From the NCBI RefSeq assembly GCF_029542205.1, contig NZ_CP113783.1:1603001-1667000 (forward strand): DNA of 64,000 nucleotides, in the 5' to 3' direction. The position numbers and the translations under genes were made by a program. The DNA comes from Pseudoxanthomonas sp. SE1. GTDB lineage: Bacteria > Pseudomonadota > Gammaproteobacteria > Xanthomonadales > Xanthomonadaceae. Under the pieces are notes generated by a model that was not told the origin of the DNA, searched no databases, and saw only the letters and a program-made list of their open reading frames with translations. This document shows, piece after piece, positions 9,154 to 18,160 of the stretch; the first letter of the stretch is position 1, and each line of letters starts with the position of its first letter.

Positions 9154-9537
9154 CTAGCGGATGTGGATGGGTTCATTGTTATCCGGCTGCATTTGGCCCG
9201 AGGAATGGACTTTCCCGTCGGCGGATACCTCCCGCCAGTTCACCCAGAAGTCACCGACACAGAGTCGCCTGAAGGCCACGCTGGCGGAGCCATGCGCCGG
9301 AACCTCGATCTGCTGCAGTGATGAGAAGTGGGGAGGGACCGTGTTGCCGTAGAGGGGGGCGTCGAAGTCCCGGGGCGACGGAGCGGCCAACGCGCGATCC
9401 GCATAGAAGCTCTTCAGCGCTACCGAGACCGCATCGGCACGGTGGTTCACCACGACGATGCGGATGCCACAGCTGTCAGCGAACGCAGGGATGGGAGCCA
9501 GCAGCAGGCACGAGAGCAACAGAGTGAGGCGCTTCAT
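9154..9537 (-). CDS. Small secreted protein of unknown function
   Basis: Encodes 127 residues with a clear Sec signal peptide (MKRLTLLLSCLLLAPIPAFA, cleavage after AFA). The mature part begins DSCGIRIVVVNHRADAVSV and has two cysteines (near DSCG and RLCVG), which could form a disulfide. The ATG at 9535-9537 is chosen because it begins the signal peptide; the frame extends further upstream without coding character. The mature protein looks like a small beta-sandwich, but no family is recognised. It lies downstream of the VWA lipoprotein on the same strand, separated by a strong hairpin. Confidence 0.7.
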   Translation of the reverse strand: MKRLTLLLSCLLLAPIPAFADSCGIRIVVVNHRADAVSVALKSFYADRALAAPSPRDFDAPLYGNTVPPHFSSLQQIEVPAHGSASVAFRRLCVGDFWVNWREVSADGKVHSSGQMQPDNNEPIHIR

Positions 9538-9568
9538 GGGGAGACGCTCTTCGGGTATGAGGATAAGG

Positions 9569-9594
9569 GCCGGGGCCGATCCCTCGGCCCCGGC
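9569..9594. terminator. Strong GC hairpin between VWA lipoprotein and small secreted protein genes
   Basis: A perfect 11-bp inverted repeat (GCCGGGGCCGA and its complement TCGGCCCCGGC, 4-nt loop). It lies 10 nt after the VWA gene stop on the minus strand. Neither side has a full U-tract, so it may attenuate rather than fully stop transcription into the next gene. Confidence 0.55.
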
Positions 9595-9603
9595 TTTCTC
9601 CAC

Positions 9604-11370
9604 TCAGTCGCCCGCAATGGCAGGTGCGTCGTTCTGTACGGCCACCAGCCGATGTGCCTGGTCGATCATCCCGATGAACTCCGCCTTCAGGCCATGCGGG
9701 TCGCGGCCGGCCGCGCCGCGCGCGGTGCGCGCCACGTCGTTCCAGCTCCAGCCATCGATACGCTGTCCGCCACGCAGCAGATCGGCATAGGCTGCTACCG
9801 CGCTGGCGAAGCGGAAGGCATTGCTGGGACGGGTGGTCAGCGACGTGCTCGCGATCGGCGTCTCGATCAGGCGGCTGCTGTCCTGCCCCGGCAACTTGTA
9901 CCGCAGACGCACATGCGCGACCTCGTTGGTGGAGGCGCCAGTGGCGAGCTGCTTGCCACCGTAGCGCAGTGCGGGCAGGCGCTCGGCACCGCTATCGACC
10001 GACGTGATCTCGTACAGGGCCGTGACTTCGTGGCCCGCGCCGATGTCGCCGGCATCCACCTTGTCGTTGGCGAAGTCCTCGTTGGCCAGCACGCGGTTCT
10101 CGTAGCCGATCAGACGATATTCCGAGACGACGGCGGGGTTGAATTCCACCTGGATCTTCACGTCACGGGCGATGGTCAGCAGGGTGGATTGCATTTCGTC
10201 CACCAGCACCTTGCGGCCTTCCTGCAGCGTGTCGATGTAGGCGTGGTTGCCGTCGCCCACGTCGGCCAGCTTCTCGGCCAGTGCGTCGTTGTAATTGCCG
10301 GTGCCGAAGCCCAGCGTCGTCAGCGCGATACCGGAGGTGCGCTGGTCGGCGACCATGGTCTCCAGCGCGTCCTGGCTGACCGTGCCGACATTGAAGTCGC
10401 CATCGGTCGCCAGGATCACGCGATTCACGCCTTCCTTGACGAACGCCTGCTTCGCCATCGCATAGGCCAGCCGGATACCGTCCCCGCCGTTGGTGCTGCC
10501 GCCGGCTTGCAGGCGATCGAGCGCGGCAAGGATCTCGTCATGCCGGTCGCCCGGTGTCGGCGGCAGCACCAGGCCCGCAGAACCGGCGTACACGACGATG
10601 CTGACGCGATCCTGCGCACGCAGTTGCGGGACCAGCTGGGCGAAGGATTGTTTCAGCAGCGGCAGCTTGTCCGGCGACTCCATCGAGCCGGAAGTGTCGA
10701 GCAGGAACACCAGGTTGGCCGGCGGCAGCGTCGCCTTCGGCACGTCGTAGCCCTTGATGCCGACCATCAGCAACTGGCGCTTCGCATTCCAGGGCGCCGG
10801 GGCGAGCTCGGTGGTCACGTTGAAAGGACGGCTGCGGTCCGCAGGCGCAGCGTGGCCGTAACGGAAGTAGTTGATGAACTCCTCCGCGCGCACCGCATCG
10901 GCGGGTGGACGCTGCCCTTCACGCAGCATCCGGCGCACGTTGCTGTAGCTGCCGGTGTCCACATCCACAGAGAAGGTGGAGACAGGTTCATCCAGCGTCC
11001 GGCGCACAGGGTTGTCGTCGCGCCCTGCGTACTTTTCCGTGTTGACCGGCGTGGCGGGCGGGGCGATGGCGGCGTGGGCGACACGGTATTCCATCGCCAT
11101 CACCGGAGCCGGCGGTGGAGGCGGTGCGTAGGCGTGCCCCGCGGGCATGATGGCCTTGGCCTGCTCGCGGCGCAGGCGGTTGCCGGTCACGACGACGCTG
11201 TCCAGCGTGGCCTGCTCAGTCCGTGCCGCATCCGCGGCCTGGTTGGCGAGGCTGGCGCCGGCAGCGGCAGCGGCCGCCTCCGCTTCGGGCGAATGCTGCG
11301 CGGTAGGACTGGACTGGCAGGCGGCCAGCAGGGCGACGGACAGCAGGGTGACGGTCAGACGGTGCGACAT
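9604..11370 (-). CDS. VWA-domain lipoprotein of the YfbK family
   Basis: A 588-residue lipoprotein: signal peptide with lipobox LLAAC (Cys18), an Ala-rich linker, then TLDSVVVTGNRLRRE at 55-69, a stretch that looks like the N-terminal plug region of TonB-dependent receptors. Next come a von Willebrand N-terminal domain (about 110-205), a VWA domain with an intact MIDAS DTSGSM at 225-230 (plus TNGGD and TDGDFN), and a C-terminal DUF3520-like region (about 400-588). VWA domains bind metal and mediate protein contacts; the family's exact role is unknown. It is transcribed alone or with the small secreted protein downstream. Confidence 0.88.
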   Translation of the reverse strand: MSHRLTVTLLSVALLAACQSSPTAQHSPEAEAAAAAAGASLANQAADAARTEQATLDSVVVTGNRLRREQAKAIMPAGHAYAPPPPPAPVMAMEYRVAHAAIAPPATPVNTEKYAGRDDNPVRRTLDEPVSTFSVDVDTGSYSNVRRMLREGQRPPADAVRAEEFINYFRYGHAAPADRSRPFNVTTELAPAPWNAKRQLLMVGIKGYDVPKATLPPANLVFLLDTSGSMESPDKLPLLKQSFAQLVPQLRAQDRVSIVVYAGSAGLVLPPTPGDRHDEILAALDRLQAGGSTNGGDGIRLAYAMAKQAFVKEGVNRVILATDGDFNVGTVSQDALETMVADQRTSGIALTTLGFGTGNYNDALAEKLADVGDGNHAYIDTLQEGRKVLVDEMQSTLLTIARDVKIQVEFNPAVVSEYRLIGYENRVLANEDFANDKVDAGDIGAGHEVTALYEITSVDSGAERLPALRYGGKQLATGASTNEVAHVRLRYKLPGQDSSRLIETPIASTSLTTRPSNAFRFASAVAAYADLLRGGQRIDGWSWNDVARTARGAAGRDPHGLKAEFIGMIDQAHRLVAVQNDAPAIAGD

Positions 11371-11476
11371 GGCGTGACTCCGTGTGTGGGACAGGGAGTC
11401 GAACGCGCGGGGCCGGTGAACGGGGTTGAGCGGGGTGGTGCCTCAGGATCCGGACCCTGCACGGGGCCGGGTCGCG

Positions 11477-11821
11477 TCAGTCGATGGCGCCCACATCCAT
11501 GCCGTCGTAGGCATCCAGGCCGTGCTCCTCGGCGAAGCGGTACAACGCCTGGTTGCGCTCATGAAGGCTGTCGGGCGTGTGGACTTCGGTCTTCTCGACA
11601 TGCAGCCACCACAGGTCCGGGTCCTTGCGGTTGTCCTTGTCTTCCAGGTACAGCGCGATCACGCGGTAGCCCTGCGCCTGCAGCAGCGGCACCACCGCCT
11701 CCAGTGCGGGACGCGAGCCATGCGTGAAGAAGTAGCCCCAGACCAGCGGCTTGCCCAGGTCCCAGGGCGTCTCCTTGGCCATGTTGTCGAACATCTCGAC
11801 CAGTTGTTCGCGGGTGATCAT
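11477..11821 (-). CDS. RraB-like protein (ribonuclease E regulator B family)
   Basis: Encodes 114 residues: acidic N-terminal helix (MITREQLVEMFDNMAKE), a central beta-alpha-beta stretch and the C-terminal AYDGMDVGAID that corresponds to the YDG segment of RraB proteins. In E. coli RraB binds the C-terminal half of RNase E and changes degradosome composition. The ATG at 11819-11821 has upstream sequence with no coding character, so the longer frame (to 12271, antisense overlap with xseA) is rejected. It follows xseA on the same strand after about 100 bp. Family assignment is by motif memory, hence moderate confidence. Confidence 0.65.
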   Translation of the reverse strand: MITREQLVEMFDNMAKETPWDLGKPLVWGYFFTHGSRPALEAVVPLLQAQGYRVIALYLEDKDNRKDPDLWWLHVEKTEVHTPDSLHERNQALYRFAEEHGLDAYDGMDVGAID

Positions 11822-11922
11822 GTCGTGCTCCTGATGTTGCGCGCGCGACAGGATGGTCGCGCGATGAAAGGGGATGTCATGGAAGATGCTCTGGTGGCCT
11901 GCGTGCGATATCCGCACCAAGG

Positions 11923-13254
11923 CTACGATTCGGCACGCAGCTTCAAGCGGCCATCGCCGACCTGCGCATCGACGCGCTCGCCCGGCTGCACCTGGGTGAC
12001 CGAGCGCACCAGCGTGCCGTCCTCCTTGGTCACCAGGGCGTAGCCGCGGGCAACGGTCGCGATGGGGCTGACGGCCTCCAGCGAGCGCGCGAGCCCGCGC
12101 AGGCGCAGGGCGTCGCGTTGCAGCGTGCGCGCGACGGCGGCCTGGGGGCGGGGCGCAAGGGCCAGCAGCCGCGCGCGAAGTTGTTCCAGCCGACGTTGGG
12201 GCGAATGGGCGCGCAGGACGGCATCGGCATGGCGGAGTGCGGCCTGGCGACGTGCCAGCTGGTCGCGCCACAGCGCATGCAGGCGACGCGCGGCGTCTTC
12301 CTGGCGACGCCGCAGCATCTCCAGCCGCGCCTGGGGGCGCAGCGCATTGAGGCGCAGCGCGGCGCGGTCGGCGCGCTGCATGGCGTTGCGCAACCGATGC
12401 GCCTGGGTGGTGGCGAGCCGGCGCTGCAGCGCCTGCACGCGCGCCAGCAGGTCGCGCCGGTCCGGCACCAGCAGCTCGGCTGCGACGGAGGGTGTGGGTG
12501 CGCGCAGGTCGGCGGCGAAATCGGCAAGGGTGAAGTCGGTCTCGTGGCCGATCGCGGACACGACGGGTACCGGCGAGGCGGCGATGGCGCGCGCCAGGCG
12601 TTCATCGTTGAACGCCCAGAGGTCTTCCAGCGAGCCGCCGCCACGGGCGACCAGCAGCACGTCGTAACGGCCGCTGCGCGCGGCGCGCTGCAGCATGTCG
12701 ACGATCTGTGCGGCCGCCGTTTCGCCCTGCACCTGCACCGGCAGCACGTCCACGTCCAACAATGGGAAACGGCGCTGCAGCACGCTCAGGACATCGCGCA
12801 CGGCCGCGCCGGTGGGCGAAGTGAGCACGGCGAGCCGTCGCACGTGGGCGGGCAGGGTGCGCTTGCGCGCATCGTCGAACAGACCTTCCGCGGTCAGTCT
12901 CGCCTTCAGTTCCTCGAACGCGCGCCGCAGCGCGCCTTCGCCGGCTTCCTCCAGGCTGTCGATCACCAACTGGTAGTCGCCGCGCGCTTCGTACAGCGTC
13001 AGCCGGCCGCGTGCCAGCACGCGCAGGCCCTCGCGCGGGACGAATTTCAGCCATTGGCTCTTGGGCTTGAACATCGCGCAGCGCACCTGCGCGCGCGCGT
13101 CCTTGAGGGTGAAGTACAGATGTCCCGATGCCGGCCGCGTGACGTTCCCCAGCTCGCCTTCCACCCACACCAGCGGAAACGCGCCCTCCAGCAGGTCGCG
13201 CGCCAGCGTGTTGAGCTGGGTGGGCGTGAGGATGTCGCGCGCGGTGTCGGTCAT
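11923..13254 (-). CDS. xseA: Exodeoxyribonuclease VII large subunit
   Basis: Encodes 443 residues, the usual size for XseA. The N-terminal OB-fold (about 12-110) contains [25 protein letters not shown] in two parts. The central catalytic region has [37 protein letters not shown] and [24 protein letters not shown] (the SAIGHE and D-x-RAPTPS blocks are family signatures). A long Arg/Ala-rich coiled coil follows, where XseB binds, then a C-terminal cap ([12 protein letters not shown]). The enzyme degrades single-stranded DNA. xseB is not in this window. The ATG is 7 nt downstream of a TATCCT -10 box, suggesting a leaderless transcript. Confidence 0.95.
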   Translation of the reverse strand: MTDTARDILTPTQLNTLARDLLEGAFPLVWVEGELGNVTRPASGHLYFTLKDARAQVRCAMFKPKSQWLKFVPREGLRVLARGRLTLYEARGDYQLVIDSLEEAGEGALRRAFEELKARLTAEGLFDDARKRTLPAHVRRLAVLTSPTGAAVRDVLSVLQRRFPLLDVDVLPVQVQGETAAAQIVDMLQRAARSGRYDVLLVARGGGSLEDLWAFNDERLARAIAASPVPVVSAIGHETDFTLADFAADLRAPTPSVAAELLVPDRRDLLARVQALQRRLATTQAHRLRNAMQRADRAALRLNALRPQARLEMLRRRQEDAARRLHALWRDQLARRQAALRHADAVLRAHSPQRRLEQLRARLLALAPRPQAAVARTLQRDALRLRGLARSLEAVSPIATVARGYALVTKEDGTLVRSVTQVQPGERVDAQVGDGRLKLRAES

Positions 13255-13260
13255 GCGACA

Positions 13261-13266
13261 AGGATA
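13261..13266 (-). promoter_or_regulatory. Putative -10 box for leaderless xseA transcript
   Basis: On the minus strand TATCCT ends so that the A of the xseA ATG is the seventh base after it. Transcription would then begin at or next to the start codon. No Shine-Dalgarno sequence is visible. Confidence 0.4.
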
Positions 13267-13372
13267 AACGGTGGCGACGGCGGATGATGCGAAGGCCTGC
13301 GACATGCGGTCGCAGCCGGGTGCTCGCGTTCCGTGGTGGAATGCCGGGGTCCTGATGGCCGGAGTCGTCCGC

Positions 13373-14653
13373 ATGCGCCTGTCCCGCTGGTCCCGTCCCG
13401 TGTTGCCGATGCTGGTTGCCGCGCTTGCGGGGTGTTCGCCTGCGGAGGCGCCGGCGCCCGCCGCCGCCAACCGTTCTCCCTCGGTGGAGGCGCGCAGCCT
13501 GCCGTCGCCCGCCGGGGCCGCGCAGCCCGATCTGGTGTCTGCGCCGGACGGCCAGTTGCTGTTGAGCTGGTTGGAGCCGACGGGCGACGCCGGACATCGC
13601 CTGCGCTTCAGTCGCCTGTCGACGCAGACAGGCGACTGGGAAGCGCCGCGCACGATCGCCGAAGGCCGGACGTGGTTCGTCAACTGGGCCGATACACCGC
13701 ATGTCCATGCGCTGGCGGACGGCTCGCTGTGGGCGCACTGGCTTCGCAGCACGGGTCCCTCGCGCATGGACTACGGCATCGACCTGGTCCGTTCCGGCGA
13801 CGGCGGCGCGACGTGGAGTGCACCTCAACTGGTGCATCCGTCCGGCACGCCGGGTGACCATGGCTTCGTGACGTTCTGGCCGCAGGCGCACGACCGGCTC
13901 GGCATCGCCTGGCTGGACAGTCGGCAGAAAGCCGTCGATGGCGCGCATGCGCACCACGACGACGGCCACCATGGCGGCGGTGCCCCGATGATGCTGCGTG
14001 CCGCGCTCTACGACGCAGAGGCGAAGCAGGGCGGAGAGTGGCCATTGGACACGTCGACCTGCGATTGCTGCACCACGTCGTCCGCGGTGACGGATCGTGG
14101 CGTGGTGGTCGTCTACCGCGGGCGGAGTGACGGAGAGATCCGCGACACGCGCATCGTCCGCTTCGATGGCGAGCGCTGGACGCCGCCGCGTGACGTGCAT
14201 GCGGATGGCTGGCAGATCGCCGGCTGCCCGGTCAACGGGCCAATGGTGGTGGCCGCTGGACGCCGGGTGTGGGTCGCCTGGTACACGGAAGCGGACGGTG
14301 TGCCGGAACTGCGCGCCGCGCGCTCGGATGATGCAGGCGATACTTTCGGAACGCCGGTGACGCTGGCGAAGGGAGCGCAGGTATTGGGTCGGCTGGGGTT
14401 GGCGCACGGCGATGGCCACTTGCTGGCCAGCTGGCTGGAACAGTCGCCCGACGAACGCCAGCACCTGGTGCTCGGCCGTTACGACGAGGCATGGGGCGGC
14501 GCGCAACGCGTCGAAGTCGCCGCCCTGTCCGCACGCGGCCGTGCCAGCGGAATCCCCCGATTGCAATGGCACGGCGATGCCGCATGGCTGGCGTGGACCG
14601 ACGTGGCCGCCGAGGCGTCGCGACTGCAGGGCGCGCGCGTGGTGTTCCGCTGA
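13373..14653 (+). CDS. Sialidase-fold (beta-propeller-like) lipoprotein, probable copper-cluster component
   Basis: Encodes 426 residues. The start at 13373 gives a lipoprotein signal ([21 protein letters not shown], lipobox ending at Cys21) with GGAG nine bases upstream; an ATG 18 nt earlier is possible. The mature part repeats blades of the type DGG-TW, as in RSGDGGATW and [10 protein letters not shown] (Asp-box motifs), which points to an exo-sialidase-like six-bladed propeller. Unusual inserts are a His-rich loop [12 protein letters not shown] (about 191-203) and a CDCC motif (about 229-232), both plausible metal ligands. No catalytic Arg triad was traced, so glycosidase activity is not claimed. 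It precedes DUF2946, TonB-receptor and PCu(A)C genes, which favours copper handling. Confidence 0.7.
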   Translation: MRLSRWSRPVLPMLVAALAGCSPAEAPAPAAANRSPSVEARSLPSPAGAAQPDLVSAPDGQLLLSWLEPTGDAGHRLRFSRLSTQTGDWEAPRTIAEGRTWFVNWADTPHVHALADGSLWAHWLRSTGPSRMDYGIDLVRSGDGGATWSAPQLVHPSGTPGDHGFVTFWPQAHDRLGIAWLDSRQKAVDGAHAHHDDGHHGGGAPMMLRAALYDAEAKQGGEWPLDTSTCDCCTTSSAVTDRGVVVVYRGRSDGEIRDTRIVRFDGERWTPPRDVHADGWQIAGCPVNGPMVVAAGRRVWVAWYTEADGVPELRAARSDDAGDTFGTPVTLAKGAQVLGRLGLAHGDGHLLASWLEQSPDERQHLVLGRYDEAWGGAQRVEVAALSARGRASGIPRLQWHGDAAWLAWTDVAAEASRLQGARVVFR

Positions 14654-14705
14654 TCCGCACGGGTGCGACACTTCGTCGCATCTGCCCGCTGCGCAACTGA
14701 CCGCT

Positions 14706-14711
14706 TAGAAT
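14706..14711 (+). promoter_or_regulatory. Putative -10 box for leaderless DUF2946 gene
   Basis: TAGAAT is placed so that the G of the GTG start is seven bases after its last T. No ribosome binding site precedes the GTG, consistent with a leaderless message. Confidence 0.4.
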
Positions 14712-14717
14712 CGCGCC

Positions 14718-15116
14718 GTGATCCGCTCGTCCGCCTTCCTCCGACCGATGCTGCACCTGGCCCTGCTGGCGGCGTTGCTGATGGCGTCCGCGCCGTCGGT
14801 CACGCGTTGGGTGGCCAGCGCCGGCACGCAGGTGCTGGCCGGCTGGACCGAACTGTGCACCACGGATGGCATCAAGTGGGTCGACACCCGCGCGGAATCC
14901 CCGGTCGAGAAATCGCCGTCGCCTGCCGGCATGCCGATGGGCGGCGATTGCGCGTACTGCACGTTGGCCGCCGCGCTGCCGTTGCTGCTGCTCTGCATCG
15001 CGTTGGTGTTCCCACGTCTTTCGGGGCACGTCATCGCACGCGCCGTGGCGCTTCCATACCCCGGGCGGCTGCGCCTGCGCGGCCTCGGCGGACAAGGGCC
15101 GCCCCTCCTGCTCTGA
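14718..15116 (+). CDS. DUF2946-family membrane protein
   Basis: Encodes 132 residues from a GTG start. Features: N-terminal hydrophobic segment (about 10-27), the ELCTTDGIKWVD and GGDCAYCTLAAALPLLLL blocks typical of DUF2946, and a second membrane segment (about 80-98). DUF2946 proteins commonly neighbour TonB-dependent copper receptors and carry Cys residues that could bind copper. Their biochemical role is not established. It sits 65 bp after the propeller lipoprotein and 63 bp before the receptor, same strand. Confidence 0.75.
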   Translation: MIRSSAFLRPMLHLALLAALLMASAPSVTRWVASAGTQVLAGWTELCTTDGIKWVDTRAESPVEKSPSPAGMPMGGDCAYCTLAAALPLLLLCIALVFPRLSGHVIARAVALPYPGRLRLRGLGGQGPPLLL

Positions 15117-15178
15117 ACCACAAGACCTTCCGTTGATCGTGCGGCCCGCGCGCCGCGTCCTTGTGCTTTGGAGTTTCC

Positions 15179-17380
15179 ATGTCCCTGTTTGCCTGCGTGG
15201 CGCCGCGTGCGTCACGCCTGTCCGTGGCTGTCGCCGCGACCCTCTCGATGTCCTTGTCCGCCCATGCAGCCGACAGCGTCGCGCTGCCCGATGGTTCCCG
15301 CGCCACCCAACTCGATACGGTCGAAGTCAAAGGTCACAAGACCGACCTCGAACAGGCCGCCGGCACCGGCACGCGCCTCTCACTCAGCGTCATGGAAACG
15401 CCGGCTTCCGTCACGGTGCTCGACCGCGACACGCTGGATGCCCGCGGCGTACGCACCACGCAGGAGGCTCTGGCCGGTATCCCGGGTCTGACCGTGGCCT
15501 CGCCGCCCGGCAACGGCAATGCGGTGACCTACCGCGGCTTTTCCGGCAGCCAGATCACCCAGCTGTTCAACGGCATCGACGTGCAGTACGCCAGCATCGC
15601 CGCGCGTCCGGTCGATGCGTGGCAGTACGAGCGGGTGGAAGCGATCGGCGGTCCGTCGAGTTTTCTCTACGGTGCCGGTGCGGTCGGCGGCACGATCAAC
15701 TACGTCACGCGGTTGCCGCGACTGGATCGCGACGAAGCCGCGGTGCAGGCGTCATGGGGCTCAGTCCGCGACGGCACGTTGGCGATGGGCGCCAACCTGC
15801 GCATCGGTGGCGATGAGGGGCGCCAGGCCGTCCGCCTGGATGCCAGTACGCGCGATGGCGAGAGCTGGATCGATGGCCAGGAACGCGAAGCGTCGACGCT
15901 GGCCGCGTCGTGGCTGGTGCAATGGGCGCCCACGGTGCGCCACACGCTGGCCGTCGAGTACCAGCAGGAAGACAGCCATCGTCCCTACTGGGGCACGCCC
16001 GTGCGCCAGCCGGCGACCGGTCGACTTTCGGTACTGCCGCAGACCATCGGCCGCAATTACAACGTCGCGGATGGCTACTACGGGCAGGAGGTATTGTGGG
16101 TCAGGTCGCTGCTGGAGTGGACGCCCGGCGAGCACGACACCGTGCGCAACACGGTCTACCACTACGACGCACTGCGCGATTACCGCAACGTCGAGAGCTA
16201 CCGCCTGACCGCCGGCAATGACGGCGTGATCCGCTCCGGCACGCTGCTGCAGCGTCACGACCAGCAGGTCTACGGCAACCGGCTAGAGTGGACCCACGAG
16301 GGCGAGCTGTTCGGCCTGCCGTCGCAATGGGCCACCGGCCTGGACATCAGCTACAACCGACAGACGCGGTTTCCGTTGTCGCTGTCGTCCACGGTGGATA
16401 CCGTGCCGCTCGACGCGGTGACGCCAGGGCGCTTCCTGGATGTACCCGGTACGGCGATCGTCTACACGCCCGACCGTACCAACCGGTTGCATACGCAGGC
16501 GGTGTACGTGGAAAGCATGACCGAACTGGTCCCGTCGCTGTCGTTGCTGACCGGCCTGCGCCACGACCGCATCGTGCTGGACGTGGTGAACCATCGTGCG
16601 GTCACCGCCACCAACCCGGCGCGCTTCGATCGCGAATACACGCCCATCACGGGCCGCGCCGCGCTGAACTGGGCCATCACCCCGCAGGCAAGCGTCTACG
16701 TGCAGTACAGCACCGCGGCCGATCCGCCGGCCGGCATCCTCAGCACAGCCAATTTCGCCACGCTGCGCGACTTCGACCTGACCACGGGACGGCAGGGCGA
16801 GATCGGTGCCAAGTTCCAGTCACGGGATGCACGCCACTTCGCCACGCTGGCCGCGTACCGCATCGTGCGGCGGAACCTCGCCATCACCGATCCCGCAAAT
16901 CCGGGGCAGACGCTGCCGATAGGCCAGCAGTCTTCGCGCGGCGTGGAAGCGACCTTCGGTTGGCGCCCTCTGGAGGCGCTGAAGGTGGAGGGCAACCTGG
17001 CGTGGGTGGACGCCACGCTCGATGACTTCCATGAGAACGTCGGTGGCGTGCCGGTTTCCCGCGCCGGCAACCGGCCCACCAATACGCCGTCGCGCGTGGG
17101 CAACCTGTGGGTGGACTACACGTTCGGACCGCGCTGGTCCGCCGGCGTCGACGCCCGGGGCGTGTCCTCGCGCTACGCCAACGCCGCCAACACCCTGTCG
17201 ACGGCGGGTTACGCCACCTGGGGCGCGCACGTGGGCTTCAAGTGGAACGCCAGCACGGAGCTGACCCTGCGTGGCCGCAACCTCGGCGACCGCACGCACG
17301 TGGTGTACGCGCTGGGCAGCACGATGGCCTATCTCGGCGATCCGCGCAGCTGGGAAGTCGTGCTGCGCAAGACGTTCTGA
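15179..17380 (+). CDS. TonB-dependent outer-membrane receptor, probable copper receptor
   Basis: Encodes 733 residues: signal peptide ending in AHA (about residue 31), a TonB-box-like segment (TQLDTVEVKGHK), a plug domain with METPASVTVLDRDTLDARGV and IGGPSSFLYGAGAVGGTINY, and a 22-strand barrel ending in the C-terminal aromatic motif (WEVVLRKTF). GGAG at 15170-15173 is five bases before the ATG. The size and plug resemble siderophore-type receptors of the OprC/NosA/FhuE group. The flanking DUF2946 and PCu(A)C genes point to copper rather than iron; that is inference from context. Confidence 0.88.
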   Translation: MSLFACVAPRASRLSVAVAATLSMSLSAHAADSVALPDGSRATQLDTVEVKGHKTDLEQAAGTGTRLSLSVMETPASVTVLDRDTLDARGVRTTQEALAGIPGLTVASPPGNGNAVTYRGFSGSQITQLFNGIDVQYASIAARPVDAWQYERVEAIGGPSSFLYGAGAVGGTINYVTRLPRLDRDEAAVQASWGSVRDGTLAMGANLRIGGDEGRQAVRLDASTRDGESWIDGQEREASTLAASWLVQWAPTVRHTLAVEYQQEDSHRPYWGTPVRQPATGRLSVLPQTIGRNYNVADGYYGQEVLWVRSLLEWTPGEHDTVRNTVYHYDALRDYRNVESYRLTAGNDGVIRSGTLLQRHDQQVYGNRLEWTHEGELFGLPSQWATGLDISYNRQTRFPLSLSSTVDTVPLDAVTPGRFLDVPGTAIVYTPDRTNRLHTQAVYVESMTELVPSLSLLTGLRHDRIVLDVVNHRAVTATNPARFDREYTPITGRAALNWAITPQASVYVQYSTAADPPAGILSTANFATLRDFDLTTGRQGEIGAKFQSRDARHFATLAAYRIVRRNLAITDPANPGQTLPIGQQSSRGVEATFGWRPLEALKVEGNLAWVDATLDDFHENVGGVPVSRAGNRPTNTPSRVGNLWVDYTFGPRWSAGVDARGVSSRYANAANTLSTAGYATWGAHVGFKWNASTELTLRGRNLGDRTHVVYALGSTMAYLGDPRSWEVVLRKTF

Positions 17381-17402
17381 GTGCGGCGCGCAGGAGATTC
17401 CC

Positions 17403-17558
17403 ATGGGCACGATCTTCTTCCTCGGTGTCGGCTCCTGGCTGATCGCGTGGGCATCCGCGCTCGGCCTTCAGTGGCTCGCGCGGGCGGCGGCGACCGCACG
17501 TCCGCTGGCGTTGTTCGACACCCCTGCATCCGCATCCGATAGGGAGACCACGACATGA
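17403..17558 (+). CDS. 51-residue single-pass membrane protein in the copper cluster
   Basis: A short gene of 51 codons preceded by AGGAGAT five bases before the ATG. It ends in an ATGA overlap with the PCu(A)C gene. Residues 3-24 form a hydrophobic helix (IFFLGVGSWLIAWASALGLQ) followed by a short polar tail. The good ribosome binding site and the translational coupling both argue that it is translated. No family is recognised. It might be a small subunit or stabiliser of a copper-transport or oxidase-assembly complex, but that is only suggested by position. Confidence 0.6.
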   Translation: MGTIFFLGVGSWLIAWASALGLQWLARAAATARPLALFDTPASASDRETTT

Positions 17559-18037
17559 AGCTTCCTCTTGCCAGCCTGCTGGCCCTGCTGCTGGCGGCAT
17601 GCCAGCCCACACCGCAAACCGCTGCCGGTGACGACGGACATGCCAGCGGCATCGCCGTGGCATCACCCTGGTTGCGCGAGACGCCGCCCGGTGCGCCTGT
17701 CGCGGGCGGCTTCCTCACCTTGCAGAATCCATCGTCGGACGACGACAGGCTGCTGGCGGTCGAAAGCGCATTGGCGCAGCGGGTGGAGATCCACGTGATG
17801 CGTGACGAGGGTGGCGTGGCTCGCATGCGCGAACTGGCCGACGGCCTGCCGCTGCCTGCCGGTGCCACGGTCCAGCTGCAGCCGGGTGGTCACCACCTGA
17901 TGTTCATGCAGCCGCAACGTCCGCTGCAGGCGGGCGAACAGGTGGACGCCACGTTGGTCTTCGATCATGCCGGACGCGTCCCCGTCACGTTCGAGGTCCG
18001 GCCGCTCGGTGCGTCGGGCGCAGTGCCGCATCACTGA
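17555..18037 (+). CDS. PCu(A)C periplasmic copper(I) chaperone lipoprotein
   Basis: Encodes 160 residues. The signal peptide ends in a lipobox-like LLAAC (Cys16). The mature cupredoxin-like domain has the copper-binding arrangement of the family: HVM (His and Met), a Met ten or so residues on (ARMRE), and HHLMFM about 20 residues later, equal to H(M)-x10-M-x21-HxM. These proteins deliver Cu(I) to cytochrome oxidase Cu(A) or Cu(B) sites. Its ATG overlaps the preceding small gene, making it the last member of the receptor operon. Confidence 0.9.
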   Translation: MKLPLASLLALLLAACQPTPQTAAGDDGHASGIAVASPWLRETPPGAPVAGGFLTLQNPSSDDDRLLAVESALAQRVEIHVMRDEGGVARMRELADGLPLPAGATVQLQPGGHHLMFMQPQRPLQAGEQVDATLVFDHAGRVPVTFEVRPLGASGAVPHH

Positions 18038-18160
18038 CGCCCGCCGAGGCTCGGGTGTCTAGCGGAATTGCCGGACAACGGACGTCGCGCGCGATCTTCG
18101 CATCGGCGTCCGCCTTTCTGGATAGGATGACGGCCACCTCATCGTCGAAGGGTGCGCGGC

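Noticed and set aside
13255..13767. N-terminal extension of xseA past 13254
   Set aside because: XseA homologues begin at this [15 protein letters not shown] position; the extension overlaps the opposite-strand lipoprotein gene and its signal peptide.
13373..14653. Calling the propeller lipoprotein a sialidase
   Set aside because: Asp-box-like blades are present, but no Arg triad or nucleophile Tyr/Glu pair was traced, and the gene context is metal transport.
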